Shown here one piece after another: positions 27,633 to 36,386 of a stretch of 64,000 nucleotides of DNA. The position numbers and the translations under genes were made by a program. Within the stretch, counting starts at the first letter, position 1. Each line of letters opens with the position of its first letter. The notes under the pieces were generated by a model. It made no database searches and was not told the DNA's origin. It worked only from the letters and a program-made list of their open reading frames with translations. This DNA is from JAYZAP01 sp964645285 (lineage in GTDB: Bacteria; Pseudomonadota; Alphaproteobacteria; JAAXGF01): contig CAZYDR010000002.1 in the NCBI GenBank assembly GCA_964645285.1, forward strand, positions 8,710-72,709. Direction: 5' to 3'.

Positions 27633-29219
27633 ATGACGGATGCCGCTGCTGCCAAGGCTACGAAACGTGGTTCTCGTCGCCGGGGCCGCGAGCAACGCGC
27701 GGCCGAGAGGCGCGCCACCAAGGCAACGCCTTCGACGAGCGGGGGATTTTCCGGTGGTGCTTTCAAACCGCTCAGCGCGCAGGAGGTTGCCCGGGTTCAT
27801 GGGGCGGCGCTGGAGGTTCTCGAGACCATCGGGATCGGTGATCCAACCCAGGAACTGCTCGATATCGTACTGCCCAAGGGTTGTGTCGTGGGCCGGGGCG
27901 GCCGGCTCTGTTTCCCGGCCAGCCTCATGGAAGACATCCTGGCCATACCACAGCCCGATTTCACGGTCTTCGCCCGCGGCGGGCGGTCACCGGAGTGGGA
28001 CGTTCATATTGGCGGCGACAAGGTCTATACGGCCATCGGCGCCGAGGCGGTGATGATCCTCGATGGGGAAACCCGCACCTACCGCCAGACCGTGCTGAGG
28101 GATCTTTACGACCTCGCGCGGTTCGCCGATGCCCTGGAAAACATCCACCTCGCCGGCCAGCAGGCCCATCTCCACGATGTTGAAGACATCCTTGAGCAGG
28201 ACATCAACACCATCTATGCCCTGGCCGCAGGCACCGACAAGCCGTTCACTTGTTCCCTGCGCAACCGTGGCAACATCGCGCCGGCCCTCGAACTCCTCGA
28301 TATGATCGCCGGCGGCGCTGGACAGTTCGCCATCCGGCCGTTTTGCACCTTTGGGCCGATTGCCGTGATCTCGCCGTTGCGTTTCGAGGAAGACCGCCTC
28401 GGCATGCTGATCGATATCGCCCGAAGCGGATTGATGAACGATGCCTCAAACGCGCCCATGGCCGGGGCCACCGCTCCGGCTCCGCTGGCCGGCGTGCTGG
28501 TCCAGGGCACCGCCGAGATGCTCGCCACTATCGCCGTGATCAAACTGACCAATCCGGATTGTCCTGTGCTCTTCGCACCGTGGCCGTTCCTCGCCGATCT
28601 CCGCACCGGCGCCTTCGCCTCTGGGTCGGGCGAGAGCGCGGTGCTTGGCGCGGCCTATGCCCAGATGGGCAAGTTCTATGGCTATCCCACCAGCCATGGC
28701 GCCGGTATGACCGATGCCAAGATGCCCGACGCCCAGGCCGGATTCGAGAAGGCCTCGCTCGCCATGCTGGTTGGCCAGTCCGGGGCCAACCGCATCAAAT
28801 GCGTCGCCGGTATGCTGGCCGGCATCAAATGCTGTTCCCTTGAATGCCTGGTCACCGACAACGATCTTCTCGGCGTGGTCTTGCGCAGTATCCGCGGCAT
28901 CGAGGTCACCGACGAGACACTCTCCGTCGAAACCATCCGTGATGTGGTGTTCGACACGGGGCATTATCTTGGCCATTCCCAGACCATGAAATTCATGGAG
29001 ACCGAGTACACCTATCCGTCGTTGTCCGACCGGACATCGACCGACGAATGGGAACTTGCCGGTTCGCCGAGCCTGTTCGAGCGGGCGCGGGAACGGACCA
29101 GGAAAATCTACGACAGCCATTACCCCCAGGTCATCGATCCGGCAACCGACGCCGCGATCCGCACCAAATTCCCCATCCACCTGGCCCGCGAGGACATGTC
29201 GCCCAAGGACAGTGGTTGA
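27633..29219 (+). CDS. MttB-family (trimethylamine/betaine-type) methyltransferase
   Basis: A member of the COG5598 superfamily, 528 residues. The N-terminus is basic (KRGSRRRGREQRAAERR). Family segments are ALEVLETIGIGDPT, YTAIGAEAVMILDGETRTYRQ, the central GATAPAPLAGVLVQG and SGSGESAVLG. There is no in-frame TAG, so this is the non-pyrrolysine type, whose characterised members demethylate glycine betaine or similar quaternary amines onto a corrinoid protein. No corrinoid protein gene is seen in the window. It follows the hydroxylase operon by 3 bases. Confidence 0.85.
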   Translation: MTDAAAAKATKRGSRRRGREQRAAERRATKATPSTSGGFSGGAFKPLSAQEVARVHGAALEVLETIGIGDPTQELLDIVLPKGCVVGRGGRLCFPASLMEDILAIPQPDFTVFARGGRSPEWDVHIGGDKVYTAIGAEAVMILDGETRTYRQTVLRDLYDLARFADALENIHLAGQQAHLHDVEDILEQDINTIYALAAGTDKPFTCSLRNRGNIAPALELLDMIAGGAGQFAIRPFCTFGPIAVISPLRFEEDRLGMLIDIARSGLMNDASNAPMAGATAPAPLAGVLVQGTAEMLATIAVIKLTNPDCPVLFAPWPFLADLRTGAFASGSGESAVLGAAYAQMGKFYGYPTSHGAGMTDAKMPDAQAGFEKASLAMLVGQSGANRIKCVAGMLAGIKCCSLECLVTDNDLLGVVLRSIRGIEVTDETLSVETIRDVVFDTGHYLGHSQTMKFMETEYTYPSLSDRTSTDEWELAGSPSLFERARERTRKIYDSHYPQVIDPATDAAIRTKFPIHLAREDMSPKDSG

Positions 29220-29316
29220 GTTTCGAAGAGGCTTGTCTCAGAAAGCCCTGGGGCTGATCATCGGCGCCAATCAATCGTGAGACTTGAAAACAGCCGACTG
29301 CCCAGAGGAGCGCAGA

Positions 29317-29943
29317 ATGGAACAACAGCTAGCCACGCCCCGTCGCCGGGACCGCCAGGTCCGGGATGAAAACTGGATTCGGGAGATGTTGACGTACTCG
29401 CTGTTTTGCACGGTCGCGACGGTCTTGGATGACCAGCCGTTCCTGCGCCCCTCCGCTTTCATTTATGTGGAGGCGGACCACGCCATATACATTCACGGCG
29501 CCCACGCAGGGCGGGCTATCGACAACGTCAAGGAGGAGCCGCGGGTATGTCTCTGCGTATACGAAGTGGGAGCGTTTCGCATGGATGACTTCGCGTTTTC
29601 TTTTTATCAGGAACAAGCCGGCGTCATGGTTTTCGGCACCACATCAACCGTATTGGACAATGACAAGAAACATGCGGTCATGCAGGCGCTGATGGAAAAG
29701 CACACGCCTCACCTGACGGTCGATGTGGATTATCGGCCGGCGAATTCGAAAGAGATTGACGTGACAACGGTCATTCGCATCGATATCGACCGGTGGTCCG
29801 GAAAGCTGAAGTGGACCGAGGAGCCCGAACGCGAGCGCTATTTCTATGAGGATGTCATTGGTGACAGGAAACCTCGATTGCCGTGGACCCACGATATGAG
29901 CGATGACCCGCTGACCGCGGAATGGAAGAAGTCAGTGAAATAG
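29317..29943 (+). CDS. FMN-binding split-barrel protein (pyridoxamine oxidase/Nim-like)
   Basis: A 208-residue split-barrel protein. The N-terminal half has LFCTVATVLDDQPFLRPSAF, the first strands of the FMN barrel, then IYIHGAHAGRAIDNV and RVCLCVYEVG. The C-terminal part with SKEIDVTTVIRIDIDRWSGK fits NimA-like proteins. The ATG at 29317 has a GAGGAGCG sequence upstream. The role in this cluster is unknown, possibly a flavin reductase. Confidence 0.75.
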   Translation: MEQQLATPRRRDRQVRDENWIREMLTYSLFCTVATVLDDQPFLRPSAFIYVEADHAIYIHGAHAGRAIDNVKEEPRVCLCVYEVGAFRMDDFAFSFYQEQAGVMVFGTTSTVLDNDKKHAVMQALMEKHTPHLTVDVDYRPANSKEIDVTTVIRIDIDRWSGKLKWTEEPERERYFYEDVIGDRKPRLPWTHDMSDDPLTAEWKKSVK

Positions 29944-29996
29944 GTCAGTGCCCCGCGTTCTTGACGCCGAGGCGACATCGATTGAATGTGGCGACC

Positions 29997-30893
29997 ATGA
30001 CAAAACTCAACATCGAACCTCTGAACAGTGACTTCGGCGCCCGGGTGACCGGGGTGGCGTTATCCGGCGACATTGAACCCGGCGCCATGGCGATGATCCG
30101 CGATGCCGTCGAGACCTACTCCATACTGTGTTTTTCCGACCAGGACATGAGTGACGAGAAGCAACTGGCGTTCACCCGCCTGCTGGGGGAGCCCGAGGCC
30201 GAGCATGTGACCTTTGGCTCGACCGGCGAGGTCATATATTTAGGCACCGTCGGCAACGTGGAGGATGACGGCTCCAAACGCGACAACGCTTATGCCGGCA
30301 CCCGTTATCAGACCGGAAATCAGCTATGGCATTCGGACTCGTCGTTCCGTGAGGTGCCGTCCGGCGCCTCGATTCTTCATGCCTATGAGGTGCCGGGCGA
30401 AGAGGGCGCCACCGAATTCGCCAGTATGCGAACCGCCTACGGGCGGCTGCCTGATGATCTCCGCGATACCATCGACCCACTGTACGTAATCTACGACTAC
30501 GTGTTTTCGCGAAGCCAGGTCGCACCGGTCAATCCCAATCACGCCGCATCCCTGCCGCCGGTCATGCACAAACTGGTGCGGGAAAACCCGGCGAACGGCT
30601 TGAAGAACCATTTCGTTGGCTCCCACGCCCGATCTATCCCCGGCTGGTCCGGTATAGACAGCCGCCGCCTGCTCGATGATTTGCTTGAGCGCACGGTGGA
30701 GCCGGCCAACATCTATTCTCACGACTGGCAGGTCGGCGAGACGGTGATCTGGGACAACCGTTGTATCCTGCACCGGGGCACGGGCTATGATGCCGACCGC
30801 TGGCGCCGCCGCCTGCGCCAGACCCGCGTTGTCGGCCATGAGCCCGGCATCATTCCCAACCCGGCCCGGACCGCGAAGGCTGACCAGACATGA
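29997..30893 (+). CDS. TauD/TfdA-family 2-oxoglutarate dioxygenase
   Basis: A non-heme Fe(II) oxygenase, 298 residues. The iron-binding H-x-D is LWHSDSSF and the distal His lies in NRCILHRGTGYD. The Arg for 2-oxoglutarate lies in the following RRRLRQTRV. The N-terminal FGARVTGVALSGD is typical of TauD/TfdA. The substrate is unknown. The stop overlaps the start of the next oxygenase gene (ATGA). Confidence 0.9.
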   Translation: MTKLNIEPLNSDFGARVTGVALSGDIEPGAMAMIRDAVETYSILCFSDQDMSDEKQLAFTRLLGEPEAEHVTFGSTGEVIYLGTVGNVEDDGSKRDNAYAGTRYQTGNQLWHSDSSFREVPSGASILHAYEVPGEEGATEFASMRTAYGRLPDDLRDTIDPLYVIYDYVFSRSQVAPVNPNHAASLPPVMHKLVRENPANGLKNHFVGSHARSIPGWSGIDSRRLLDDLLERTVEPANIYSHDWQVGETVIWDNRCILHRGTGYDADRWRRRLRQTRVVGHEPGIIPNPARTAKADQT

Positions 30894-31928
30894 CGTCCTC
30901 CCGAACGCTCCCTGATTTTCGGATTGATCTTGATGGCGGCGGCGCGCCGCCGCCGGTGGAAGAAATCTGCGCCCGTTCCGCGCGGGACGGCGAGATACCA
31001 ATCATCGACGTGAGCTCGCTCATTGCCACTTCACCGGACCAGGCCGAGGTAGCGCGACGGATCGCCGAGGCTTGTGAGCAGACCGGATTTTTTTGCCGTC
31101 GGCCACGGCATGCCCGACCGGGTGGTGGCGGACGCGTTCGGCCATGCGCGGTCGTTCTTCGAACAACCCGAGGCGGTCAAACAGGAGACGGCGGTGAACG
31201 CCGGCCAGCGCGGATACCGAAGATCCGGCACGGTCACTGTTCCGGGCAGTCCGCCGGATGCCAAGGAGATCTTCGATCTTGGTGTCGACCTGCCCGTGGG
31301 GGACCCGGATGTGGTCGCCAATAAGCCCATGCACGGCCCTAATCAGTGGCCGTTCCTGACCGGGTTTCGCGGCGCCTTGGAGACCTACTACGATGCGGTT
31401 GTCGCTCTCGGCCAATCCCTGCTGCCGGGATTTGCCCAGGCGCTCGATCTGCCGGCGGACTTCTTTGCGCCCTTCCACCACAAGCCGTTCATCACGTGGC
31501 GGGTCATGCGTTACCCGCCGACACCCGAAAGCCCCGGCCAGTTCGGCACCGCGCTACATACGGATTTCGGTACGCTCACCCTGCTTGCGCAGGATGACAA
31601 AGGCGGACTTGAAGTGCGGCTGCGCTCCGGCGAGTGGATCGAAGCGCCTCACGTCCCCGGATCGTTCATCGTCAATATCGGTGACTTGATGGCCTGCTGG
31701 ACCAACGACCGTTTCACCTCGACGGCCCATCGGGTTACCAATCGATCCGGTGTTGATCCCTATTCGATTCCGTTATTTTTCAACCCGAGTTTCGATACGG
31801 TCGCCGAATGCTTGCCGAGCTGCCACACGGCGGAAAACCCAGCCCGCTACGAGCCCATCCACTACGGCCGGTATATCCAGGCGATCTACGGCCGTATCTT
31901 CCGGCGTGATGAAGGTGAGCCGGCCTAG
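30890..31928 (+). pseudogene. Isopenicillin-N-synthase-like 2-oxoglutarate oxygenase, frameshifted
   Basis: The N-terminal frame (30890 on) carries IPIIDVSSLIA and CEQTGFF, the usual start of this family. At a run of seven T (31087-31093) the frame changes; the rest continues as AVGHGMPD and then LHTDFGTLTLLAQD (H-x-D) and STAHRVTNRSG (distal His). Removing one T rejoins the frames exactly. The R-x-S motif for 2-oxoglutarate reads PYS in DPYSIPLFF, so the Arg is lost. It is either decaying, read through by slippage, or a homopolymer error. Confidence 0.8.
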
Positions 31929-31988
31929 GTCTGGCACTGGATCACAGTACTACGCTAATAATCGACGTCAGAGGAGCGACAGAACCAC

Positions 31989-32633
31989 ATGAAAATGGTC
32001 CGACTAGATTCCCCCGCCCAACTCGATATGGCCATTGGCGAGGCCATGTTCAGCCAACGCTCGATCCGCCGTCTCGACCGCGACCGGCCCATCGATGACG
32101 CGAGTTTGAAGATCGTGCTGGACGCTGCCTCAAAGGCGCCCAACGGCGGCAATACCCAACCGGGGCGCTTTCTGGTCATCCGTGACCCCGGCAGCATCGC
32201 CGCCTTCGGCGATCTCTACTACGAGGCCTGGTGGGCCAAACGCAAGGACGCCTACGGGTGGCTGCCCGGCCACGACATACCGGCGGAGTCGCCCTACCGC
32301 ATGGCGTCTCTACTGGCCGACGAACTGCGTCATGCGCCAGTGGTTGTTCTGGCCTTCGCCATGGGCGGCGGCGGGGCGAGTTCGGTGTTTCCCGGGGTTC
32401 AGAACCTGCTGCTGGCGGCCCGTGCTCTCGGTATCGGGTCGGTGCTGACGACCTTGCATCCGAGCGTCATGGACCGGGTCAACGAGATGTTCGCCGTGCC
32501 GGCCGAGGCGACCTTTCACTGTTGTATCCCGCTCGGTTATCCCCGAGGCAATTTCGGGCCGACCCAACGCTTTGCCACGGCGGATACCACCTACTGGGAC
32601 CGCTGGGACGCCCGCCCACCCTGGTCGGATTGA
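31989..32633 (+). CDS. Nitroreductase family protein
   Basis: An FMN-dependent oxidoreductase of 214 residues. It has the N-terminal SQRSIRRLDRDRPIDD, the FMN-binding ASKAPNGGNTQPGRFLVI, and the central GGGASSVFPGVQNLLLAARALGIGSVLTT. The C-terminus reads IPLGYPRGNFGP. The ATG follows a GAGGAG by about 13 bases. It ends the catabolic run of oxygenases. Confidence 0.87.
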   Translation: MKMVRLDSPAQLDMAIGEAMFSQRSIRRLDRDRPIDDASLKIVLDAASKAPNGGNTQPGRFLVIRDPGSIAAFGDLYYEAWWAKRKDAYGWLPGHDIPAESPYRMASLLADELRHAPVVVLAFAMGGGGASSVFPGVQNLLLAARALGIGSVLTTLHPSVMDRVNEMFAVPAEATFHCCIPLGYPRGNFGPTQRFATADTTYWDRWDARPPWSD

Positions 32634-32659
32634 CGATCCCGCCCTAGGTTTGGGGAACC

Positions 32660-33082
32660 ATGATCCGCTTTGCCACCATCATACTATGCTTATGGGCAAC
32701 CGGGCTGTCGGCCCAGTCAGTCACCCTGTCGGACGACGACCGCCTGGTGATTCAGGCTGTCATCACGGACCAACTTGACGCCTTCCAGCGTGACGACTGG
32801 GCCGCCGCCTTCGCCCAGGCGACGCCCGATATTCAGGCCCGCTTCCAGACCGCCGCGAACTTCATGCGCATGGTGCGCGGCGCCTATCAGCCGGTCTATC
32901 GCCCGCGCCAGGTGGAATTTCGCGACGTGGTCGATTTTCACGGCGCCCCGGCCCAACGAGTCTTCCTGATCGGCCCCGATGGCGTCCCCGTCATCGCCCT
33001 CTACCCCATGGAGCGCCAGCCCGACGGCGGTTGGCGCATCAACGGCTGCTATCTGCTGCGCGCCGACGAGAACTCGGTGTAG
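32660..33082 (+). CDS. DUF4864 domain protein, exported
   Basis: A 140-residue protein with a signal peptide (MIRFATIILCLWATGLSAQ) and a SnoaL-like mature part: QAVITDQLDAFQRDDWAAAF, FMRMVRGAYQPVYRPR, and IALYPMERQPDGGWRINGCYLL. This is the DUF4864 pattern of alphaproteobacteria. Function is unknown. Its 3' end overlaps the convergent ASCH-like gene by 44 bases. Confidence 0.82.
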   Translation: MIRFATIILCLWATGLSAQSVTLSDDDRLVIQAVITDQLDAFQRDDWAAAFAQATPDIQARFQTAANFMRMVRGAYQPVYRPRQVEFRDVVDFHGAPAQRVFLIGPDGVPVIALYPMERQPDGGWRINGCYLLRADENSV

Positions 33083-33428
33083 GCGCGAGATCGAGATACT
33101 CGAACTCGATGCGGTTGACTGGCGTGCCCGGCGCCACGCCATAGTGGCGGCAGAGCCTGGCGACGAAATCGTCGGGCGCCGTGTCCGACATTCCTTCCGG
33201 AGCCATCTCGGCCACGGTTATTGCACCCAAGGGCTCCCGCCGCGTCGAGACGATGCGAATCAGGCCCAGGCGCTTGATCTTTTCTCCGCGCTTAAGGCCC
33301 CTGGATTTTTCGACGCCGCACACTACGTCACCGGGCTTCACGAACCGCCAGCCGAAGCGGCGCGTCACGGTCTTGCTTCGCGCCAGGAATTGCGGCGTCG
33401 TCATGGCGAAGCTCATGTTGCGGGGCAT
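33039..33428 (-). CDS. ASCH/PUA-like domain protein
   Basis: A 129-residue protein with MSFAMTTPQFLARSKTVTRR, GWRFVKPGDVVCGVEK, and LGLIRIVSTRREPL, the order seen in ASCH-like proteins of bacteria and phages. The domain is expected to bind RNA or modified nucleosides. The start could be 33428 or 33416. Its tail is antisense to the end of the DUF4864 gene. Confidence 0.68.
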   Translation of the reverse strand: MPRNMSFAMTTPQFLARSKTVTRRFGWRFVKPGDVVCGVEKSRGLKRGEKIKRLGLIRIVSTRREPLGAITVAEMAPEGMSDTAPDDFVARLCRHYGVAPGTPVNRIEFEYLDLAPTPSSRRRAADSSR

Positions 33429-33453
33429 CGGATATTTCTCATCGATGAACCTC

Positions 33454-34578
33454 TCAAAACCCCGCCCGCGCCGCGCGCGCCAGAGCCTTGATGTTTTCTA
33501 CCGAGGCCTTGAAGGGGATTTCGCAGCCGGTGCTCAAGACGAAGGGGGCCGGGGTTGGATTGTCCGGGGCCGGGCGGGTGCTTTCGATGCAGGCGCGGGC
33601 TTCGGCGTAGACTTGGTCGGCGGTGGCGCCGAGGACGATGCGGGCGTGGTCGACGTTGCCGATGCGGGCCTTGGGTTGGCCCTGGGACTCGGCGTGAAGG
33701 CAGACCCGGTTGGGGCAGGCGCCGGGGGTGGCGTGGGACAGCCGGCAATCGATGCCGTGATTGGCCTTGATGGCGGCGACGTCGCCGTGAGCGAAGCTTA
33801 TCGCATCGACGTCATTCTCCAGGATGTCGCTGAAATAGGGGGTGTCGGCGCAGTTGTGCTCGATGAGCAGAGCATCGGGGTTGGTCGCCCGCGCCGTGGC
33901 CAACAGGCGCTTGTGCCAGGGCATGACGAACTGGGTCAGGTGATGAGGGCCGATGAGCTCGCGGTTGGCGCCGGCGTTCTCGAACATAACCGCGTCAACG
34001 GCGCCGCTCGCCACCATGGCTTCCACATAGCGACCGGTGCCCTCGGTGATGTGGTCGAGCAAGGCCTCCACCCAGGGCGGGTCGGTGAGCAGATCGAGCA
34101 GCAGGTTGGTCATGCCTCGCAGTTCGCAGGCGACCAGGAAGGGCGACACCACCATGCCGATGATGAACAGGTCGTCGCCGGCGCCCCGGCGTAGCTGTCC
34201 CAGTGCCTCGATGGCGAGCGGCATGCGGCCACTGATCGACGGGTCGGGCCTGGCCAGACGGCCCAGGTCGCGGTCGTCCTCGAGCGGACGACCGGTGATG
34301 ATCGGGTAGTAGTCCAGGGGCTGCTCGATCCGGCCGCCAAAGGCCTCGGCCTCGACGGTCAGGCAACCCCAGGGAACCATGGCGCTGTCGTGGCCGAACA
34401 TCTCGGCAGCGCAGAGCTGGGCTTCGGCCATTAGCGCCGGGTCGGCCTGAGTTTTCGCCATGCGCGTACCGGCCTGTTCCAGCACGTGGCGGGCGCCGCC
34501 GAGAAACATATAGGCCAGGGCCGGGCGGTCGGTGGCGTTGCCGCACAGGGCCCCGGCCATGCGTTCTCTTGGTGTCAT
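33454..34578 (-). CDS. Uroporphyrinogen decarboxylase-fold methyltransferase-like protein
   Basis: A 374-residue TIM-barrel protein of the UroD/MtaA/CmuA superfamily. It begins MTPRERMAGALCGNATDRPAL, the typical start of methylcobamide:CoM methyltransferase-like proteins. Possible zinc ligands are LIEHNCADT (H-x-C) and LSTGCEIP near the end. In such proteins the barrel transfers methyl groups with a corrinoid protein. It may pair with the MttB-family gene at 27633, but no corrinoid protein is visible. True heme synthesis HemE is unlikely because the substrate Arg motifs are absent. Confidence 0.8.
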   Translation of the reverse strand: MTPRERMAGALCGNATDRPALAYMFLGGARHVLEQAGTRMAKTQADPALMAEAQLCAAEMFGHDSAMVPWGCLTVEAEAFGGRIEQPLDYYPIITGRPLEDDRDLGRLARPDPSISGRMPLAIEALGQLRRGAGDDLFIIGMVVSPFLVACELRGMTNLLLDLLTDPPWVEALLDHITEGTGRYVEAMVASGAVDAVMFENAGANRELIGPHHLTQFVMPWHKRLLATARATNPDALLIEHNCADTPYFSDILENDVDAISFAHGDVAAIKANHGIDCRLSHATPGACPNRVCLHAESQGQPKARIGNVDHARIVLGATADQVYAEARACIESTRPAPDNPTPAPFVLSTGCEIPFKASVENIKALARAARAGF

Positions 34579-34697
34579 GGTCTGGGATTGTAGACCGGCG
34601 CTGCCAGTCTGTGAAACTGGACGAGGGGACTGGGTGGTGCCATATTCGGCGCGCCGTTTAATACGGCACTTGTTGTGACGAACACATGGGGGCGGCT

Positions 34698-35054
34698 ATG
34701 GCGACCATAGGCATGCATCTGATGACCTGGTTGAAAGGCGAGCTGGTCGGCGAAGACCAGTTCGGCAATCGCTATTACCGGGAGAAGGGGACGCCGAGCC
34801 GCAATCGGCCGCGGCGCTGGACTCTGTTCAAGGGCAAGACCGAAGCGTCCAAGACGCCGCCGGAATGGCACGCTTGGCTCCATCGCATGATTGACGAGCC
34901 GCCCAGTGAAAAGCCCCTTGAGACCAAGCCGTGGCAGCAGCCCCACTTGCCGAACCTGACGGGCACCGACGCCGCCTATCGCCCGCCCGGCGACCTGACC
35001 AATGGGGAACATCCCAAGGGCATGCCGCCGCCCTATGAGGCCTGGCGCCCCTAG
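34698..35054 (+). CDS. NADH:ubiquinone oxidoreductase subunit NDUFA12
   Basis: An accessory complex I subunit shared by alphaproteobacteria and mitochondria. The 118-residue protein reads TWLKGELVGEDQFGNRYYRE, then RPRRWTLFKG and PPEWHAWLHRM, all conserved. The ATG at 34698 has a GGGGGCGG upstream; an ATG at 34686 is also possible. In this group it lies near DUF2155 and aat, as here, though with a methyltransferase between. Confidence 0.94.
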   Translation: MATIGMHLMTWLKGELVGEDQFGNRYYREKGTPSRNRPRRWTLFKGKTEASKTPPEWHAWLHRMIDEPPSEKPLETKPWQQPHLPNLTGTDAAYRPPGDLTNGEHPKGMPPPYEAWRP

Positions 35055-35061
35055 GGTCACC

Positions 35062-35841
35062 ATGACGGACAGCCCCGTCAGCCAGCACTGGAATCCCGAG
35101 CGCTATGTGCGTAACGCCGGCTTCGTCGCCGATCTCGGTGCGCCGCTGCTTGAGTTATTGGCGGCCAAGCCCGGCGAACGCATTCTCGATATCGGCTGTG
35201 GCGATGGGCGTCTGAGCCTGCTCATCATGGAGACCGGGACCACGGTGGTCGGCGTCGATGGCGCCCCTGGGATGGTCGCCGCCGCCTGTGATCGGGGTGT
35301 CGACGCCCAGGTGATGGACGGCCAGGCTCTCACGTTCGATACGGAATTTGACGCCGTGTTTTCCAACGCCGCGTTGCACTGGATGAACGATGCCGATGCG
35401 GTTATCGCCGGCGTGCGCCGGGCGCTGAAGCCGGGTGGGCGCTTTGTCGCCGAGTTCGGTGGCGGCGACAACGTAAAGCAGGTGGTTGCCGCCCTGGTGG
35501 CCGCGCTGGATCGGCGCGGGCTCCAGGGCCGGTCCTTCATACCGTGGTACTTCCCTACCGACGGGGAATACCGCGAGCGACTCGAGGCCGGCGGGTTTGC
35601 CGTCGACACCATTGCCCTGATCCCACGCCCTACCCCGCTGCCGGGGCTGATCGGCGATTGGCTCGATACCTTTGCCGAGAGCTTCCTGTTCGCCGTGCCG
35701 GAGACCGACCGCGACGATCTTAAGAACGAGGTCGTCGAAGCCCTGCGGCCGACTCTCTGCGATGACGGCGGACAGTGGCTCGTTGATTATGTACGCCTGC
35801 GAGTTACGGCCCGGCTGGCCGACTCATACCATCGGTCATGA
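35062..35841 (+). CDS. Class I SAM-dependent methyltransferase
   Basis: A Rossmann-fold methyltransferase of 259 residues. Motif I is ILDIGCGDGRLS, motif II is VVGVDGAPGM, then VMDGQAL and the FDAVFSNAALHWM motif seen in trans-aconitate methyltransferase-like proteins. The KPGGRFVAEFGG segment follows. The start codon is 8 bases after the NDUFA12 stop. The substrate is unknown. Confidence 0.87.
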   Translation: MTDSPVSQHWNPERYVRNAGFVADLGAPLLELLAAKPGERILDIGCGDGRLSLLIMETGTTVVGVDGAPGMVAAACDRGVDAQVMDGQALTFDTEFDAVFSNAALHWMNDADAVIAGVRRALKPGGRFVAEFGGGDNVKQVVAALVAALDRRGLQGRSFIPWYFPTDGEYRERLEAGGFAVDTIALIPRPTPLPGLIGDWLDTFAESFLFAVPETDRDDLKNEVVEALRPTLCDDGGQWLVDYVRLRVTARLADSYHRS

Positions 35842-35963
35842 AGCATGGCCGATGGGCGTTCATTCGCCACGCAGCCAAGTTTCGTCGAACAAGGTCAGGC
35901 CAAACGGTTGGCGACGCCCATCCTGTTGCGAACAAAATGGCGCGCTTGCCGGTAGCCGTCAAG

Positions 35964-36386
35964 ATGACCGCTGGAAAAACATGGCTCGCCCTGGCCTTCC
36001 TGACGCTCACCGGGCCGGTGCTGGCGGGTGAGCCGGTGGCCATACTGCAAGGGCTCGACAAGGTTACGGCGCGGGTCTCGACAATCGAGGCGCCGCTCAA
36101 TCGCCTGGTGCCCTTCGGCACCCTGGAGATCATCGTCCGCTCCTGTCACAAGACACCGCCCGAGGAGCCGCCGGAAAGCGCTGCGTTCATCGAGATTCGC
36201 GACGTCAAGCCGGGTGAGGCAGCGGTGTTTCTGTTTGGCGGTTGGATGTTCGCGTCGTCACCGGGTTTGTCGGCCCTGGAACACCCGGTCTACGACGTCT
36301 GGGTGCTCGACTGCGCCGAAGCGCCCGAGGCCGCCGAGGGGCTGGGCGACGATCCCGACGAGCCGCCGTCTTCATCCGGCGAATAG
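35964..36386 (+). CDS. DUF2155 domain protein, exported
   Basis: The ATG at 35964 begins a signal peptide (MTAGKTWLALAFLTLTGPVLA). The mature part has VAILQGLDKVTARVSTIEAPL, FGTLEIIVRSCHKTPPEEPPESAAFIE and FLFGGWMFASSPGLSALEHPVYDVW, the DUF2155 pattern. Upstream in-frame ATGs at 35937 and 35838 exist; 35838 overlaps the methyltransferase stop (ATGA), so translation may begin there, but that would bury the signal peptide. The acidic C-terminal tail overlaps convergent aat by 97 bases. It is a conserved neighbour of aat. Confidence 0.84.
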   Translation: MTAGKTWLALAFLTLTGPVLAGEPVAILQGLDKVTARVSTIEAPLNRLVPFGTLEIIVRSCHKTPPEEPPESAAFIEIRDVKPGEAAVFLFGGWMFASSPGLSALEHPVYDVWVLDCAEAPEAAEGLGDDPDEPPSSSGE

